A DNA stretch of 64,000 nt from Sphingobacterium gobiense (GCF_002980575.1 NZ_PVBS01000001.1:1736001-1800000), one strand, 5' to 3'; shown: positions 28,139 through 36,681, counted from the stretch's first letter. Made by a program: numbers and translations. Notes: generated by a model not told the origin, from the sequence alone.

Positions 28139-29087
28139 ATTTTAATGCTAAAGATAGTTTCAATTTATGAAGTTCATCTTCCTGGGCTCTCCATAGGGAT
28201 TGTGCCTCCTTGATCGTGATCAATGCAAACCGAATTTTTGCACCGGGGCGCAACTGTGCCATCAGCGGTAGGTCGACAGTCGCTACCTGAGCAATGATCG
28301 GATAACCGCCGGTCGTGGGATGATCAGCCATCAAGACAATGGGTTGCCCGTCAGGTGGCACCTGTATCGTCCCAAAGGTGGTGGCCGAAGAGAGAAGTTC
28401 TTTTTTTTCACGCAGGTACAAGTTCGCGGATTCCAGGCGGTAGCCCATTCGATCGGAATTGCTGCTGATCGTAAACAGATCGGCAGTGAGCCGTTGCTGG
28501 CTCTCGCTATCGAATAGCGGGTGGTGCGGTCCGGCTATAACACGAATCACCTTGTTGGCAAGTCCTCGGTAACATGAGGACGCCATACGCCACTTAAATG
28601 ATGAACTTTCCTGCGGCCAGCCAACACAAAAGGATAGTTGATCGCCTTTTTGCAAAGCACGCCCTTGCCACCCACCTATAGCTCCCCGGAGATAGGTAGA
28701 AGCGCTGCCAAGTACTTTTGGCACGTCGAGTCCACCATAAAAACAGAGGTATGATCGCCAACCTTTTTTGGGCTTACCAAAGGTGAGCTGTGCACCTGCT
28801 GGCACAACGACAGGCTTCCAAATAGGAATAGGTCGTTGATCGATTGCTGGGGAGAGATCTGCCCCGGTGACACAGATAAGCTGCTGCTTCTGAAAAAGCA
28901 AGCTAGGTCCAATTGATGTGCACTCTAATGCAGGTGTGTCCTCTTCATTGCCCAAAAGGAGATTACCCAGTCGAAGTGCCAACTTATCCATCGCACCGCT
29001 CGTTATCATACCATATTTCTGGAATCCGAAGCGCCCTAGATCTTGTACGGTCGTCAACATCCCTGGCTTGACAACACTAATCCCCAT
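28128..29087 (-). CDS. pxpC: 5-oxoprolinase subunit C (KipA-like)
   Basis: The 319-residue protein belongs to the biotin-dependent carboxyltransferase-like/KipA family. It begins GISVVKPGMLTTVQDLGRFGFQ, the diagnostic N-terminus, and has GAMD, GGLDVPKVLGSASTYLRG near 125-145 and DHPTTGGYPIIAQV near 260-275. It is the catalytic partner of PxpB. Both ends overlap neighbouring genes by 11 nt (pxpB upstream, pxpA downstream), so the three subunits are coupled in translation. Confidence 0.95.
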   Translation of the reverse strand: MGISVVKPGMLTTVQDLGRFGFQKYGMITSGAMDKLALRLGNLLLGNEEDTPALECTSIGPSLLFQKQQLICVTGADLSPAIDQRPIPIWKPVVVPAGAQLTFGKPKKGWRSYLCFYGGLDVPKVLGSASTYLRGAIGGWQGRALQKGDQLSFCVGWPQESSSFKWRMASSCYRGLANKVIRVIAGPHHPLFDSESQQRLTADLFTISSNSDRMGYRLESANLYLREKKELLSSATTFGTIQVPPDGQPIVLMADHPTTGGYPIIAQVATVDLPLMAQLRPGAKIRFALITIKEAQSLWRAQEDELHKLKLSLALKYGE

Positions 29088-29775
29088 AATCAGCTCCTTT
29101 CATGCGCAGGTACTCCGCTTCGCTAATTGGATCAAATCGCAGGCGATCTCCCGCGGCTAGAAATGACGGAATCTCTTTGCTGGCGTCAAATAAACGTACA
29201 GGTGTTTTTCCAATAATTTGCCAGCCGCCTGGGGTCTCGATCGGATAGATTCCGGTTTGCGCACCGGCAATCCCTACAGATCCCGGTTCGATTTTGAGAC
29301 GTGGCGTTGGTTTGCGGGGGGTGGATAGGCGACTGTCCATACCGCCAAGGTATGCAAAACCCGGAGCAAATCCAATCATATAGACGATATATTCGTTTTC
29401 ACTATGAAGCCGCACGACTTCCTCTTTACTTAGTCCTGTGTAGTCCATGACTTCATCGAGATCTGGACCATCGTACCAGATGGGGATGACTTTGTTGACA
29501 GAACTGAAATGTATTTCTTCAGGTAAGGCGGCTACAATGCGCTCAATCTGTTCGACGACTTCAGCAAATTCTATGGATAATAAATCATAATACACGGTAA
29601 TGGTTGTAAAGGCAGGCACATACTCCAAAATACCGGGATTTTCCAGCTTGTCCAACCCTAAGCCAACCAGTCGGATACGGTGATTGACTTGTTCCGAAAT
29701 AGCCTCGCTAAAAACGGCAACGACTGCAGAATCGCCCAAAGGGTAGTAAGATACACTTTCTGGTTTATTCATCAT
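29077..29775 (-). CDS. pxpB: 5-oxoprolinase subunit B (KipI-like)
   Basis: The KipI/PxpB family is recognised by YPLGDSAVVAVF near the start, IGFAPGFAYLGGMD at about 120-133, and PRLKIEPGSVGIAGAQTGIYPIETPGGWQIIGKTP near 145-180. The start is set at 29775, since the upstream ATGs (29832 and later) add residues absent from the family. In Bacillus KipI also inhibits the KinA kinase, but with pxpA and pxpC alongside, a metabolic role is more likely. It is the first gene of the operon. Confidence 0.94.
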   Translation of the reverse strand: MMNKPESVSYYPLGDSAVVAVFSEAISEQVNHRIRLVGLGLDKLENPGILEYVPAFTTITVYYDLLSIEFAEVVEQIERIVAALPEEIHFSSVNKVIPIWYDGPDLDEVMDYTGLSKEEVVRLHSENEYIVYMIGFAPGFAYLGGMDSRLSTPRKPTPRLKIEPGSVGIAGAQTGIYPIETPGGWQIIGKTPVRLFDASKEIPSFLAAGDRLRFDPISEAEYLRMKGADYGD

Positions 29776-29907
29776 GAAAGACAAGATAAGAAAAAGCGTC
29801 GGAGGATTTAGCATTTTCTGCCTTCTTCTCAATTCATGAAGACCTGAAGTTAGATGAGGTAGGATATTGCATTAGTAAATCGATTCGGACAAAGCACCCC
29901 GAATGGA

Positions 29908-30864
29908 TTATCGCCATAACATCTGATTCGATGCTGTCTCGACATTTTTTGAATCGTTCCGACGAATCTCGAGGACGCCGTTACCAGGTTTTTTACCCAC
30001 TTTGTATTTGTTGCCATCGGCAGGAATAATATTCAGGTCCCATGTACCGGGATGAAAAGTGCCCGGATAATAATCGGCTGCCACCAAGAGGTAGCGCCCA
30101 TCTGGTGAAAAAATTGCTTCCCGTTCTTCACGGTCGCTTTCCGTCACCTGTACCAGATCTGTCCCGTCAGCATTCATTAAGTAAATGTGCTTATCGATAC
30201 GGAGCGATATTTTGCTTCCATCGGCACTGGTGTGAATATTGCCCCAGTCCGAATAGTTTAATTCCTTAACAGGCGTTATCGATGTATACGGAGGATCACT
30301 TTTAAGTATGAACTTTTCAAACGTGAACAGGATGCTATTATTCGACGACCACACCACCTCGTCTCCAAGTGTAAGTTTGGTATCATTTACCATCGGCAAG
30401 TGATGTCTTACTTGACCTTCGGTATCAATAATAACGATACCATGCTCAAAATCTGGTTGTATGAGGATTAGGGATTTGTCTGGAGATAGCAAACCGCTGA
30501 TCTGGCGGTCTTCGCCGTTTGGGCTATCATAAACAAACTCTTTAACTATACTGTTGTTTGCTGTATTGACGAGCTTAAATTTAATTTCGTCAAATTCTCC
30601 GGCAACAATTTCCGACTCAAGTCTGATGCTTCCATCCCAGCTGACATCCCACCCGTTAAGGGAATACGTGTTTCGGTTGAAATATATACTTCGCGCCTTG
30701 GTATTCAGATCTAGACTGTAGGTGTGTTCTCCTGAATCATATAACAGTATGCCACTGAATTCGTCATTTACCGGGAGCTCTGCGGAACCATCATTTTTTG
30801 AACATCCGGTTATATTAAGAAAATATACTACTGATAATAGAAACACCATATTGACATTTTTCAT
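29908..30864 (-). CDS. TolB-like beta-propeller lipoprotein
   Basis: The lipoprotein signal has its Cys in a ITGC context near residue 21. The remaining 295 residues contain several WD40-like/PD40 (TolB) blades, for example EAIFSPDGRYLLVAAD near 265, IYLMNADGTDLVQVT near 240, and LLSPDKSLILIQPD near 140. Such propellers bind proteins or small ligands in the periplasm or at the surface. No operon partner is evident: pxpB starts 132 nt downstream and the ABC-F gene lies 138 nt upstream. Confidence 0.75.
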   Translation of the reverse strand: MKNVNMVFLLSVVYFLNITGCSKNDGSAELPVNDEFSGILLYDSGEHTYSLDLNTKARSIYFNRNTYSLNGWDVSWDGSIRLESEIVAGEFDEIKFKLVNTANNSIVKEFVYDSPNGEDRQISGLLSPDKSLILIQPDFEHGIVIIDTEGQVRHHLPMVNDTKLTLGDEVVWSSNNSILFTFEKFILKSDPPYTSITPVKELNYSDWGNIHTSADGSKISLRIDKHIYLMNADGTDLVQVTESDREEREAIFSPDGRYLLVAADYYPGTFHPGTWDLNIIPADGNKYKVGKKPGNGVLEIRRNDSKNVETASNQMLWR

Positions 30865-31002
30865 AGCAAATATTTCTGACGTTTAAAATTCGCGACCTTC
30901 CATCTTTGACCAATGTATTAATTAGAACAAAGTAACATAGATAAAAGGCTTATAACAATAACGGAAAACCAGTATTTTATCACTTCAATTATTTATTACC
31001 TT

Positions 31003-32640
31003 TTATCCCACCCTTTCTATATCATTAAGGTTACTCATTTTCTTATATTCCAAGAAGCCCTTGATATCTTCGAAGTGCTCTCTTACGCGCTTGTTGCCAA
31101 ATTCGAAAACTTTCGTTGCCAATCCATCGAGGAAGTCTCTATCGTGCGATACCAAAATCAGCGTCCCATCAAATTCTTGTAGGGCATCTTTAATGATATC
31201 TTTGGTTTTCATGTCCAGGTGATTGGTAGGTTCATCGAGGATGAGCACATTTACGGGTTCTAATAATAGCTTGATCATAGCCAAACGTGTCTTTTCTCCT
31301 CCGGAGAGTACTTTCACCTTTTTGGTAGTATCGTCGCCGCTAAACATGAATGCACCCAGGAGATCTTTGATTTTGACACGCACTTCACCTACGGCAATTT
31401 GGTCGATGGTTTCGAACACGGTAAGCTCTTCGTCCAGCAACGAGGCCTGATTTTGTGCAAAATAACCGATTTGGGCATTATGCCCCACTTTTAGAGAGCC
31501 TTGGTAACCAATTTCACCCATAATCGCTTTAATCATGGTGGATTTACCCTCTCCATTTCTACCGACGAAAGCTACTTTTTCTCCACGTTCGATAACCATC
31601 GAGGCTTTTTCGAACACGACGTGCTCTCCATAGGTTTTGGTAAGTTCTTCAACGATAACCGGATATTGTCCCGAACGGGGCGATGGCGGGAATTTTAGAC
31701 GTAGCGCGGAGGTATCTACCTCGTCCACTTCGATGATATCCAGTTTTTCCAACATCTTAACGCGGGACTGCACCTGCAATGTTTTGGAATAAGTGCCTTT
31801 AAAACGATCTATAAATTCTTGCGTATCGGCAATATAACGTTGTTGTTCTTCATAAGCCTTCAGCTGGTGCTGGCGTCGTTCTTGACGCAATTGCAGGTAG
31901 TGTGAGTATGTTGCTTTATAGTCGTAGATACGCCCCATCGTTACCTCGATCGTGCGGTTGGTGATATTATCGACAAATGCGCGATCATGGGAGATAACGA
32001 TAACAGCTTTGGCCGAATTGACCAGAAAATCCTCTAGCCACTCAATACTTTCTATATCCATGTGGTTGGTAGGCTCATCAAGGAGTATTAAATCGGGCTT
32101 TTTCAACAGAATTTTGGCGAGTTCAATGCGCATGCGCCATCCACCTGAAAACTCCGCTGTCTGACGACTAAAATCCCGCCGTTCAAAACCCAAGCCTTTT
32201 AATACTTTCTCCACTTCTGCATCGTAGTTGGTCTCTTCGATGGAATAGAACTTTTCGCTTAGCTCGGAAACCTGCTCGATTAACTTCATGTACTCGTCCG
32301 ATTCATAATCGGTACGGATGTTCAGTTGTTCGTTAAGCGTTTCAAGTTGGTCACGCATCTGGTAGACTTCATTAAAAGCTTTGGAGGTCTCCTCAAAAAC
32401 CGTCATATTATCCTCCGTCAACAGGTGTTGAGGAAGGTAAGCGATCACCGCTTCCTTTGGTCCGCTGATATGACCGGTAGTAGGTTTCCCTACACCGGCA
32501 ATGATTTTTAATAAGGTGGATTTTCCTGCACCATTCTTTCCCATCAGGGCAATCTTGTCATTTTCATTGATGGAAAACGACACATCACTGAAAAGGGTTG
32601 TTCCGCCAAAGGATACGGAGATATTATTTACGTCTATCAC
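31003..32640 (-). CDS. ABC-F family ATPase
   Basis: Two ABC ATPase domains occur in one polypeptide without membrane segments. They show Walker A GKNGAGKST (about 34-42) and GRNGEGKST (about 365-373), signatures SGGWRMRIELAK and SGGEKTRLAMIK, and Walker B plus H-loop (LILLDEPTNHMD, SHDRAFVD; LILDEPTNHLD, SHDRDFLD). Between them lies the charged ABC-F linker (about 250-320). ABC-F proteins act on the ribosome in translation control or antibiotic protection. The 545-residue length fits the housekeeping YbiT/EttA-like branch. The subtype cannot be fixed by eye. Confidence 0.95.
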   Translation of the reverse strand: MIDVNNISVSFGGTTLFSDVSFSINENDKIALMGKNGAGKSTLLKIIAGVGKPTTGHISGPKEAVIAYLPQHLLTEDNMTVFEETSKAFNEVYQMRDQLETLNEQLNIRTDYESDEYMKLIEQVSELSEKFYSIEETNYDAEVEKVLKGLGFERRDFSRQTAEFSGGWRMRIELAKILLKKPDLILLDEPTNHMDIESIEWLEDFLVNSAKAVIVISHDRAFVDNITNRTIEVTMGRIYDYKATYSHYLQLRQERRQHQLKAYEEQQRYIADTQEFIDRFKGTYSKTLQVQSRVKMLEKLDIIEVDEVDTSALRLKFPPSPRSGQYPVIVEELTKTYGEHVVFEKASMVIERGEKVAFVGRNGEGKSTMIKAIMGEIGYQGSLKVGHNAQIGYFAQNQASLLDEELTVFETIDQIAVGEVRVKIKDLLGAFMFSGDDTTKKVKVLSGGEKTRLAMIKLLLEPVNVLILDEPTNHLDMKTKDIIKDALQEFDGTLILVSHDRDFLDGLATKVFEFGNKRVREHFEDIKGFLEYKKMSNLNDIERVG

Positions 32641-32667
32641 GATAGGTATCTATTTAAAAAACAGCCG

Positions 32668-32675
32668 CAAAGATA
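32668..32675 (-). promoter_or_regulatory. Candidate -7 element for the ABC-F gene
   Basis: The minus strand reads TATCTTTG, matching TAnnTTTG, 27 nt before the start codon. No clear -33 box was seen. Confidence 0.45.
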
Positions 32676-32783
32676 CAGCAATATAATGGAGAATGTATAT
32701 TAAGATTGTGAAAACACGGCATGGCGACGAAATTCACAACTAAAATAATAATCGCTATTTTTGACATATATTCTATTGCGATA

Positions 32784-33191
32784 TTACTTTTTCCAGTCCG
32801 CCACTTCATCTGCTACGGCAATAGCTTCGATTTCAATTAATGCGTCGGGAGAGAAAAGTGAAGATACTTCAAAAATCGTATCTGCCGGATAAGGAGCAGT
32901 AAAGTATTTGCCTCTCAATTCGACAATCTTCTCGAAGTTTCCCATGTCCCGGAGCATGATGGTAACCTTAACCACGTTTTTCAAACTTGAACCTCCGGAT
33001 TTCAATACTTTGTCCAAGTTTTCAAAAGCCATTTGCGCCTGGGCATCAAAGTCACCTATGCCTATCAGCTTTCCATCCTCGCCTATAGCGGTCTGTCCCG
33101 AAATAAACAATAAATCACCTACTCGATGACCCTGTGCCAGACGGAACGGTTCGTAAGCGTCTGGCGTAATTTTAATTTGTGAAATTTTCAT
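32784..33191 (-). CDS. Rid (YjgF/YER057c/UK114) family protein
   Basis: The 135-residue protein (start at 33191, where the Rid fold begins; an upstream ATG at 33269 would add 26 unrelated residues) shows GDLLFISGQTAIGEDGKLIG, a central AFENLDKVLKSGG and terminal IEIEAIAVADE. In deaminating RidA proteins the segment PARS.VEV contributes the substrate-binding arginine. Here it reads PADTIFEV, so that arginine is replaced by Asp. It is therefore probably not a typical 2-iminobutanoate deaminase. A 25-nt leader sequence shared with susD lies directly upstream. Confidence 0.85.
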   Translation of the reverse strand: MKISQIKITPDAYEPFRLAQGHRVGDLLFISGQTAIGEDGKLIGIGDFDAQAQMAFENLDKVLKSGGSSLKNVVKVTIMLRDMGNFEKIVELRGKYFTAPYPADTIFEVSSLFSPDALIEIEAIAVADEVADWKK

Positions 33192-33199
33192 TATAGTAT

Positions 33200-33224
33200 T
33201 TTGTTTTTTAATGGTAATGAAGCT
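33200..33224 (-). repeat. Leader repeat copy 2 (upstream of Rid gene)
   Basis: It is nearly identical to the segment 16723-16748 in front of susD, with one substitution and one T fewer. It ends 8 nt before the start codon here. Confidence 0.45.
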
Positions 33225-33352
33225 TGCATGAGTTGATTTTTCCATATCCCTTTTTCTATGGTGACACATGCGGGTTTCATTTTTTCTTTATTTGAAGTTA
33301 TAGCTATGTTCGTCTGTGCGAAAGTTTTTCCTGTGATGGTATTTAGGGAAAG

Positions 33353-34468
33353 CTAATTGCTTTCAAGATTTAATTCTTTGATAATTTTTCGAGTATGGCT
33401 GAGGGTTGCTTCCGGCCATAACATATCACGGTGAAAAGGAATTAGGGGTATACTGTTTATCGTTTTTATCACCCAATGTGGGTCTGCCAAAGCTACCTTG
33501 CCAATAGCGATTAGGTCTGCGTGGTTGTCTTTCAAGGCGATTTCCGCCTTATTTAGATTATGAAAACCTCCGTTCGCGATTACAGGAATGCCAGTAGCCT
33601 TCCGGATAATTGATGCTAATGATATTCCATCTTCAAAGAAGCTATCCCGTTCCCATTCTCCCGTCTGCACCGCCACGTGAACAAAATCGGGTTGGCTTGC
33701 TTTTATTTCTTCAGCCAGTTCTTTGGCAGTTTCAATACCGTCTGCCCAGCGGTATGTAAGGTCGTTTACTTTCCCCTCTGAAATCCTTAGACCGACGATG
33801 AAATCCTGCGGTACGGATGCCTGTATGCCAGCGATAATTTCGGCAATAACACGGAAACGGTTCTGCATCGTGCCGCCGTAATGGTCGTTACGGTGGTTCA
33901 GTTCTGGTGTAAGGAACTGGTCTAAAAGATAGCCGTTTGCCCCGTGAATTTCTACGCCATCAAAACCTGACTTATAAGCGTTTACAGCTCCATCGATGAA
34001 ACCCTGTTTCATTCTTTCAATATCCATCAAGTCCATTTCTTTAGGGATTGGAAATGCCCCGTCGCCACCGTAGGAAGCCATCTTTACGCCGACAGGTTTT
34101 ACGGCGGACGGGGCTAAGGTGTTATCGTTGCATTGAGACAAAGCACCCCCGTGCATCAACTGTGCAAATATGAGGGACGGAGACTTATGCACAGTACGGG
34201 TTACCTTTACCCATGAAGCACGTTGTTCATCATTTACAAGTGCAGGCTGATTGGCGTAACTTTGGCTACCGTACACATCGGTGTAGATGCCTTCGGTAAT
34301 GATAACTGCAAATCCTCCAATTGCAAATGCGGAATAATAGTCCGTCATTTCGTCCGTAGCCAAGCCGTCCGCAGTAGCGCTCACACGTGACATCGGCGCA
34401 ACTACCGTCCGGTTAATCAATGCTTTTTGCCATATATTGGCTTTCTGAAAAATAGGATGATGTTTCAT
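33353..34468 (-). CDS. Old Yellow Enzyme family NADH:flavin oxidoreductase
   Basis: An FMN-dependent ene-reductase of 371 residues in a TIM barrel. Family motifs are visible: VVAPMSR near 22-28, AQLMHGG at about 102-108, the substrate-binding VEIHGANGYLLDQFLTP near 171-187 (His and Asn of the H-x-x-N pair), and FMN-phosphate binding in IANGGF and DLIAIGKVALADP. Such enzymes reduce activated alkenes, quinones or nitro compounds in detoxification. Two palindromes, one of FNR type, lie in the 60 nt before the start. The Crp/Fnr-like gene directly upstream may control it. Confidence 0.92.
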   Translation of the reverse strand: MKHHPIFQKANIWQKALINRTVVAPMSRVSATADGLATDEMTDYYSAFAIGGFAVIITEGIYTDVYGSQSYANQPALVNDEQRASWVKVTRTVHKSPSLIFAQLMHGGALSQCNDNTLAPSAVKPVGVKMASYGGDGAFPIPKEMDLMDIERMKQGFIDGAVNAYKSGFDGVEIHGANGYLLDQFLTPELNHRNDHYGGTMQNRFRVIAEIIAGIQASVPQDFIVGLRISEGKVNDLTYRWADGIETAKELAEEIKASQPDFVHVAVQTGEWERDSFFEDGISLASIIRKATGIPVIANGGFHNLNKAEIALKDNHADLIAIGKVALADPHWVIKTINSIPLIPFHRDMLWPEATLSHTRKIIKELNLESN

Positions 34469-34494
34469 TTGCTTCTTAAATTTTATGAAGCAAA
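34468..34494 (-). promoter_or_regulatory. Inverted repeat at the OYE start codon
   Basis: TTTGCTTC (34468-34475) and GAAGCAAA (34487-34494) are perfect complements across an 11-nt spacer. One arm touches the start codon, so it could be an operator or a translation-blocking hairpin. Confidence 0.5.
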
Positions 34495-34520
34495 TTTGAT
34501 GGTATTCGATTTAGAAAAAA

Positions 34521-34534
34521 TTGACCTAGGTCAA
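34521..34534. promoter_or_regulatory. FNR/CRP-like palindrome
   Basis: TTGACCTAGGTCAA is a perfect 14-bp palindrome with the 5-4-5 spacing of the FNR consensus TTGAT-N4-ATCAA. It lies about 52 nt upstream of the OYE start and overlaps the last codons of the Crp/Fnr-family gene. This is a strong candidate for direct control of the OYE gene by that regulator. Confidence 0.55.
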
Positions 34535-35115
34535 GACGGTTTATTTTTTTTCTTAATACGGCTTATAAATTCCGCCGACACACCCAAATAGGATGCTATC
34601 AGATATTGGGGTACTTTGGAGACTATGTTTGGGTAGGTTTCTAAAAAATTATAATACCTGCTCTCGGCATCGTACACGTTGTTATAGATAATTCTCTTTT
34701 GTAGTGCTCCCAAATAACTTTCCAATATTATCCGAAAGTACCGCTCCAAACAGGGAAGTTCAGTTAGTAACTGCTGAAAAGAATAATGGCTAATCTGTAA
34801 AACGGTCGTTTTTTCTATGGCTTGTATGTTGTATATGGATGGTTTCTGCTTGGAAAAGCTATCTAAGTCGGAAGCCCACCAATCGTCAACAGCGAAAAAC
34901 AGGATTTCCTCATTGCCATTTTCGGCATTGATATAAAATGCTTTCAATGCTCCCGAAACTACATAGCTATCGTAACGACACGTATCGCCGTTACGTAAGA
35001 GATAGTCTCCCTTTTCCAATGTTTTCTTTGTCCAAAAACGCTCGAAAGTTAAAATTTCCTCTTGGGTTAAGTGTATGTGTTTTGATATGTTTTTTAGTAA
35101 AGTATTTTCGACCAT
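34531..35115 (-). CDS. Crp/Fnr-family transcriptional regulator
   Basis: The N-terminal part (about 20-130) is a cyclic-nucleotide-binding beta-barrel (LEKGDYLLRNGDTCRYDSYVVSGALKAFYIN), followed by a long dimer helix. A C-terminal helix-turn-helix (VPQYLIASYLGVSAEFISRIKK) lies near the end. There is no Cys cluster as in Fnr, so an iron-sulphur sensor is unlikely. The start is set at 35115, not 35145, because a perfect palindrome covers 35133-35151 and would otherwise lie in the coding part. Such regulators often act on the adjacent gene, here the OYE reductase 62 nt downstream. Confidence 0.88.
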   Translation of the reverse strand: MVENTLLKNISKHIHLTQEEILTFERFWTKKTLEKGDYLLRNGDTCRYDSYVVSGALKAFYINAENGNEEILFFAVDDWWASDLDSFSKQKPSIYNIQAIEKTTVLQISHYSFQQLLTELPCLERYFRIILESYLGALQKRIIYNNVYDAESRYYNFLETYPNIVSKVPQYLIASYLGVSAEFISRIKKKNKPS

Positions 35116-35132
35116 AGAATTATTTTTCTCTA

Positions 35133-35151
35133 TTTCGGTTTGCAACCGAAA
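35133..35151. promoter_or_regulatory. 8-bp-arm palindrome before the Crp/Fnr gene
   Basis: TTTCGGTTtgcAACCGAAA is a perfect inverted repeat with a 3-nt centre, ending 17 nt before the chosen start codon. It may be an operator for the gene or an RNA hairpin in its leader. Confidence 0.5.
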
Positions 35152-35236
35152 ATCAACGTAAGGGATAAAAGCGAGATCTGCTGTGGTCTGACTGATCCGC
35201 TTCTAAGCCCTTTTTTGTTTCTCCTCCAGTATACAG

Positions 35237-35271
35237 CAACCTTATTGCCACGGACACTTGCAATAAGGTTG
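35237..35271. terminator. 12-bp perfect hairpin after the DHFR-like gene
   Basis: CAACCTTATTGC (35237-35248) pairs with GCAATAAGGTTG (35260-35271) across an 11-nt loop, the longest perfect stem in the window. It lies 18 nt downstream of the reductase stop codon and upstream of the Crp/Fnr gene. No T-run follows, so it may be a non-classical terminator or an RNA-stability element. Confidence 0.5.
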
Positions 35272-35289
35272 TCCAGTCCGGTTCGCTGT

Positions 35290-35823
35290 TTACTTTTTTC
35301 GTTTATACTGTAGCTGCATCAATCCAGTTTCGAACGTTTTTGCTTTAACGAATTCTAGTGTTTGCTCAGGTCTTCCGTCTTTAAAAAGTCTTGTTCCACT
35401 ACCTAACAAAACAGGAATAACCGAGATTATAAGCTCGTCTACTAAGTCGTTCTTCAATAGCTCATTGATTACTTCTGCACCACCATCACAATAGATATGC
35501 TTACCGCTTTCAGATTTTAAACGGTCAACCAGTTCGGTTAAGTCTCCTGTATAGAAAATCGTTCTACCTACTTGTGGCCTTTCAGTTCTTGTTATGACAT
35601 AAATATCTCTTTGTCCGTTGTCGTAATGAGAAGCTCCGATTTCCTTTACTACATAATCGTAGGTTCTTCTTCCAATAATTATAGTATCAATTCGGGATGT
35701 AAATTCTACATAACCATAATCTTCTCCTTCTTTTTCTACAAGTTTCAAAAAGCTTAAATCGTCATTTGGCTTGGCAATATAGCCATCTAAGCTCATGGCT
35801 ATAAAAAGTGATAGTTTTCGCAT
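35290..35823 (-). CDS. Dihydrofolate reductase / RibD C-terminal-like protein
   Basis: The 177 residues match the RibD C-terminal/DHFR-like superfamily: start LSLFIAMSLDGYIAKPNDD (about 4-22), IIIGRRTYDYV near 48-58, IYCDGGAEVINELLKNDLVDELIISVIPVLLGSGTRLF near 110-147. These proteins are probable NADPH-dependent reductases of unknown substrate and are common near AraC regulators. The divergent group lacks the signature of true folate DHFR. The AraC gene upstream is on the same strand, 71 nt away. Confidence 0.9.
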   Translation of the reverse strand: MRKLSLFIAMSLDGYIAKPNDDLSFLKLVEKEGEDYGYVEFTSRIDTIIIGRRTYDYVVKEIGASHYDNGQRDIYVITRTERPQVGRTIFYTGDLTELVDRLKSESGKHIYCDGGAEVINELLKNDLVDELIISVIPVLLGSGTRLFKDGRPEQTLEFVKAKTFETGLMQLQYKRKK

Positions 35824-35894
35824 TTGTTTAGAATTTTAATATGTTACAAATTTACTCTTAAACAAGTACTTGCACTTTGTAAAAATGCGACAAA

Positions 35895-36629
35895 TTAAAG
35901 CAATGATGGTGAAAGTCCCGTATTTCGCTTGATTTCATTGCTAAGGTGCGAATGGTCATAATAGCCACATTCAAATGCAATATCTGATAAGCTCCGATTT
36001 TGATTTGGATTTTTGATTAGCCGCAAAGCATACTGAAAACGAATAATATTTGAGTATTCTTTTGGAGATAATCCGATGAGCTTTTTAAAATTCCGCTCCA
36101 GTTGTCTTATGGTTGTACAATTTCTTTTTGCCAACTCGTAAATGCTGCTTGTTCCGTTTGCTGAATGTATATCGTTAAGTACTGATTGTAGTTGATTATT
36201 TTTGTGTTTTATCCTCTCTGAAAAGAAATGATCAAAATAATGGAACGGGCTGTCAAATATTTTATCGATATTAAATGAATTGGATTTTTCAAATTCAACA
36301 GTGTCGTTGGTCAATTCATTTTGTGAAGCATAACTATAGAAATTCGCGAAAGTCGCCGGTTTCAGGCATACGCCTATTAAATGTGTGTTCGTATCGATAA
36401 AACTATCTTTAAATGAGGTCATTGCACCAACTACATAAGTCTTCCCGAACTGCATTAAAACTGAGCCGTTATCTGTCAAACAACTTTCTCCTACATTCAT
36501 GACCACGCCAGCGCAACCATCGGGGAAAACCCTCTCCCACTGTGTTTCCATTGCGGTTTCTTTCAGTTCCCAATAGAAATGAATAAAGGGTTCTAATTCT
36601 TTGTACGGTTTTATCTTTTTATACTCCAT
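35895..36629 (-). CDS. AraC-family transcriptional regulator
   Basis: The 244-residue form (start 36629; the upstream ATG at 36671 adds 14 residues not typical of the family) has an N-terminal sensor beginning YKELEPFIHFYWEL and containing VFPDGCAGVVMNVG. This is the DUF6597 type found in many Bacteroidota AraC proteins. It also has a C-terminal AraC DNA-binding domain (about 160-244) with two helix-turn-helix units, ending in IAFECGYYDHSHLSNEIKRNTGLSPS. It likely controls the DHFR-like gene 71 nt downstream. Confidence 0.9.
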   Translation of the reverse strand: MEYKKIKPYKELEPFIHFYWELKETAMETQWERVFPDGCAGVVMNVGESCLTDNGSVLMQFGKTYVVGAMTSFKDSFIDTNTHLIGVCLKPATFANFYSYASQNELTNDTVEFEKSNSFNIDKIFDSPFHYFDHFFSERIKHKNNQLQSVLNDIHSANGTSSIYELAKRNCTTIRQLERNFKKLIGLSPKEYSNIIRFQYALRLIKNPNQNRSLSDIAFECGYYDHSHLSNEIKRNTGLSPSLL

Positions 36630-36681
36630 TGGTTTTTCGGGGCAGTTCACTACAACGACTTCTCGATACAATTATTTTCAT

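Noticed and set aside
29883..29904. ATTCGG/CCGAAT hairpin between pxpB and the lipoprotein gene
   Set aside because: Only six base pairs and no T-run; too weak to call a terminator.
32706..32739. TTGTGAA/TTCACAA inverted repeat upstream of ABC-F
   Set aside because: Seven base pairs with a 20-nt loop in AT-rich DNA, expected by chance at this length.
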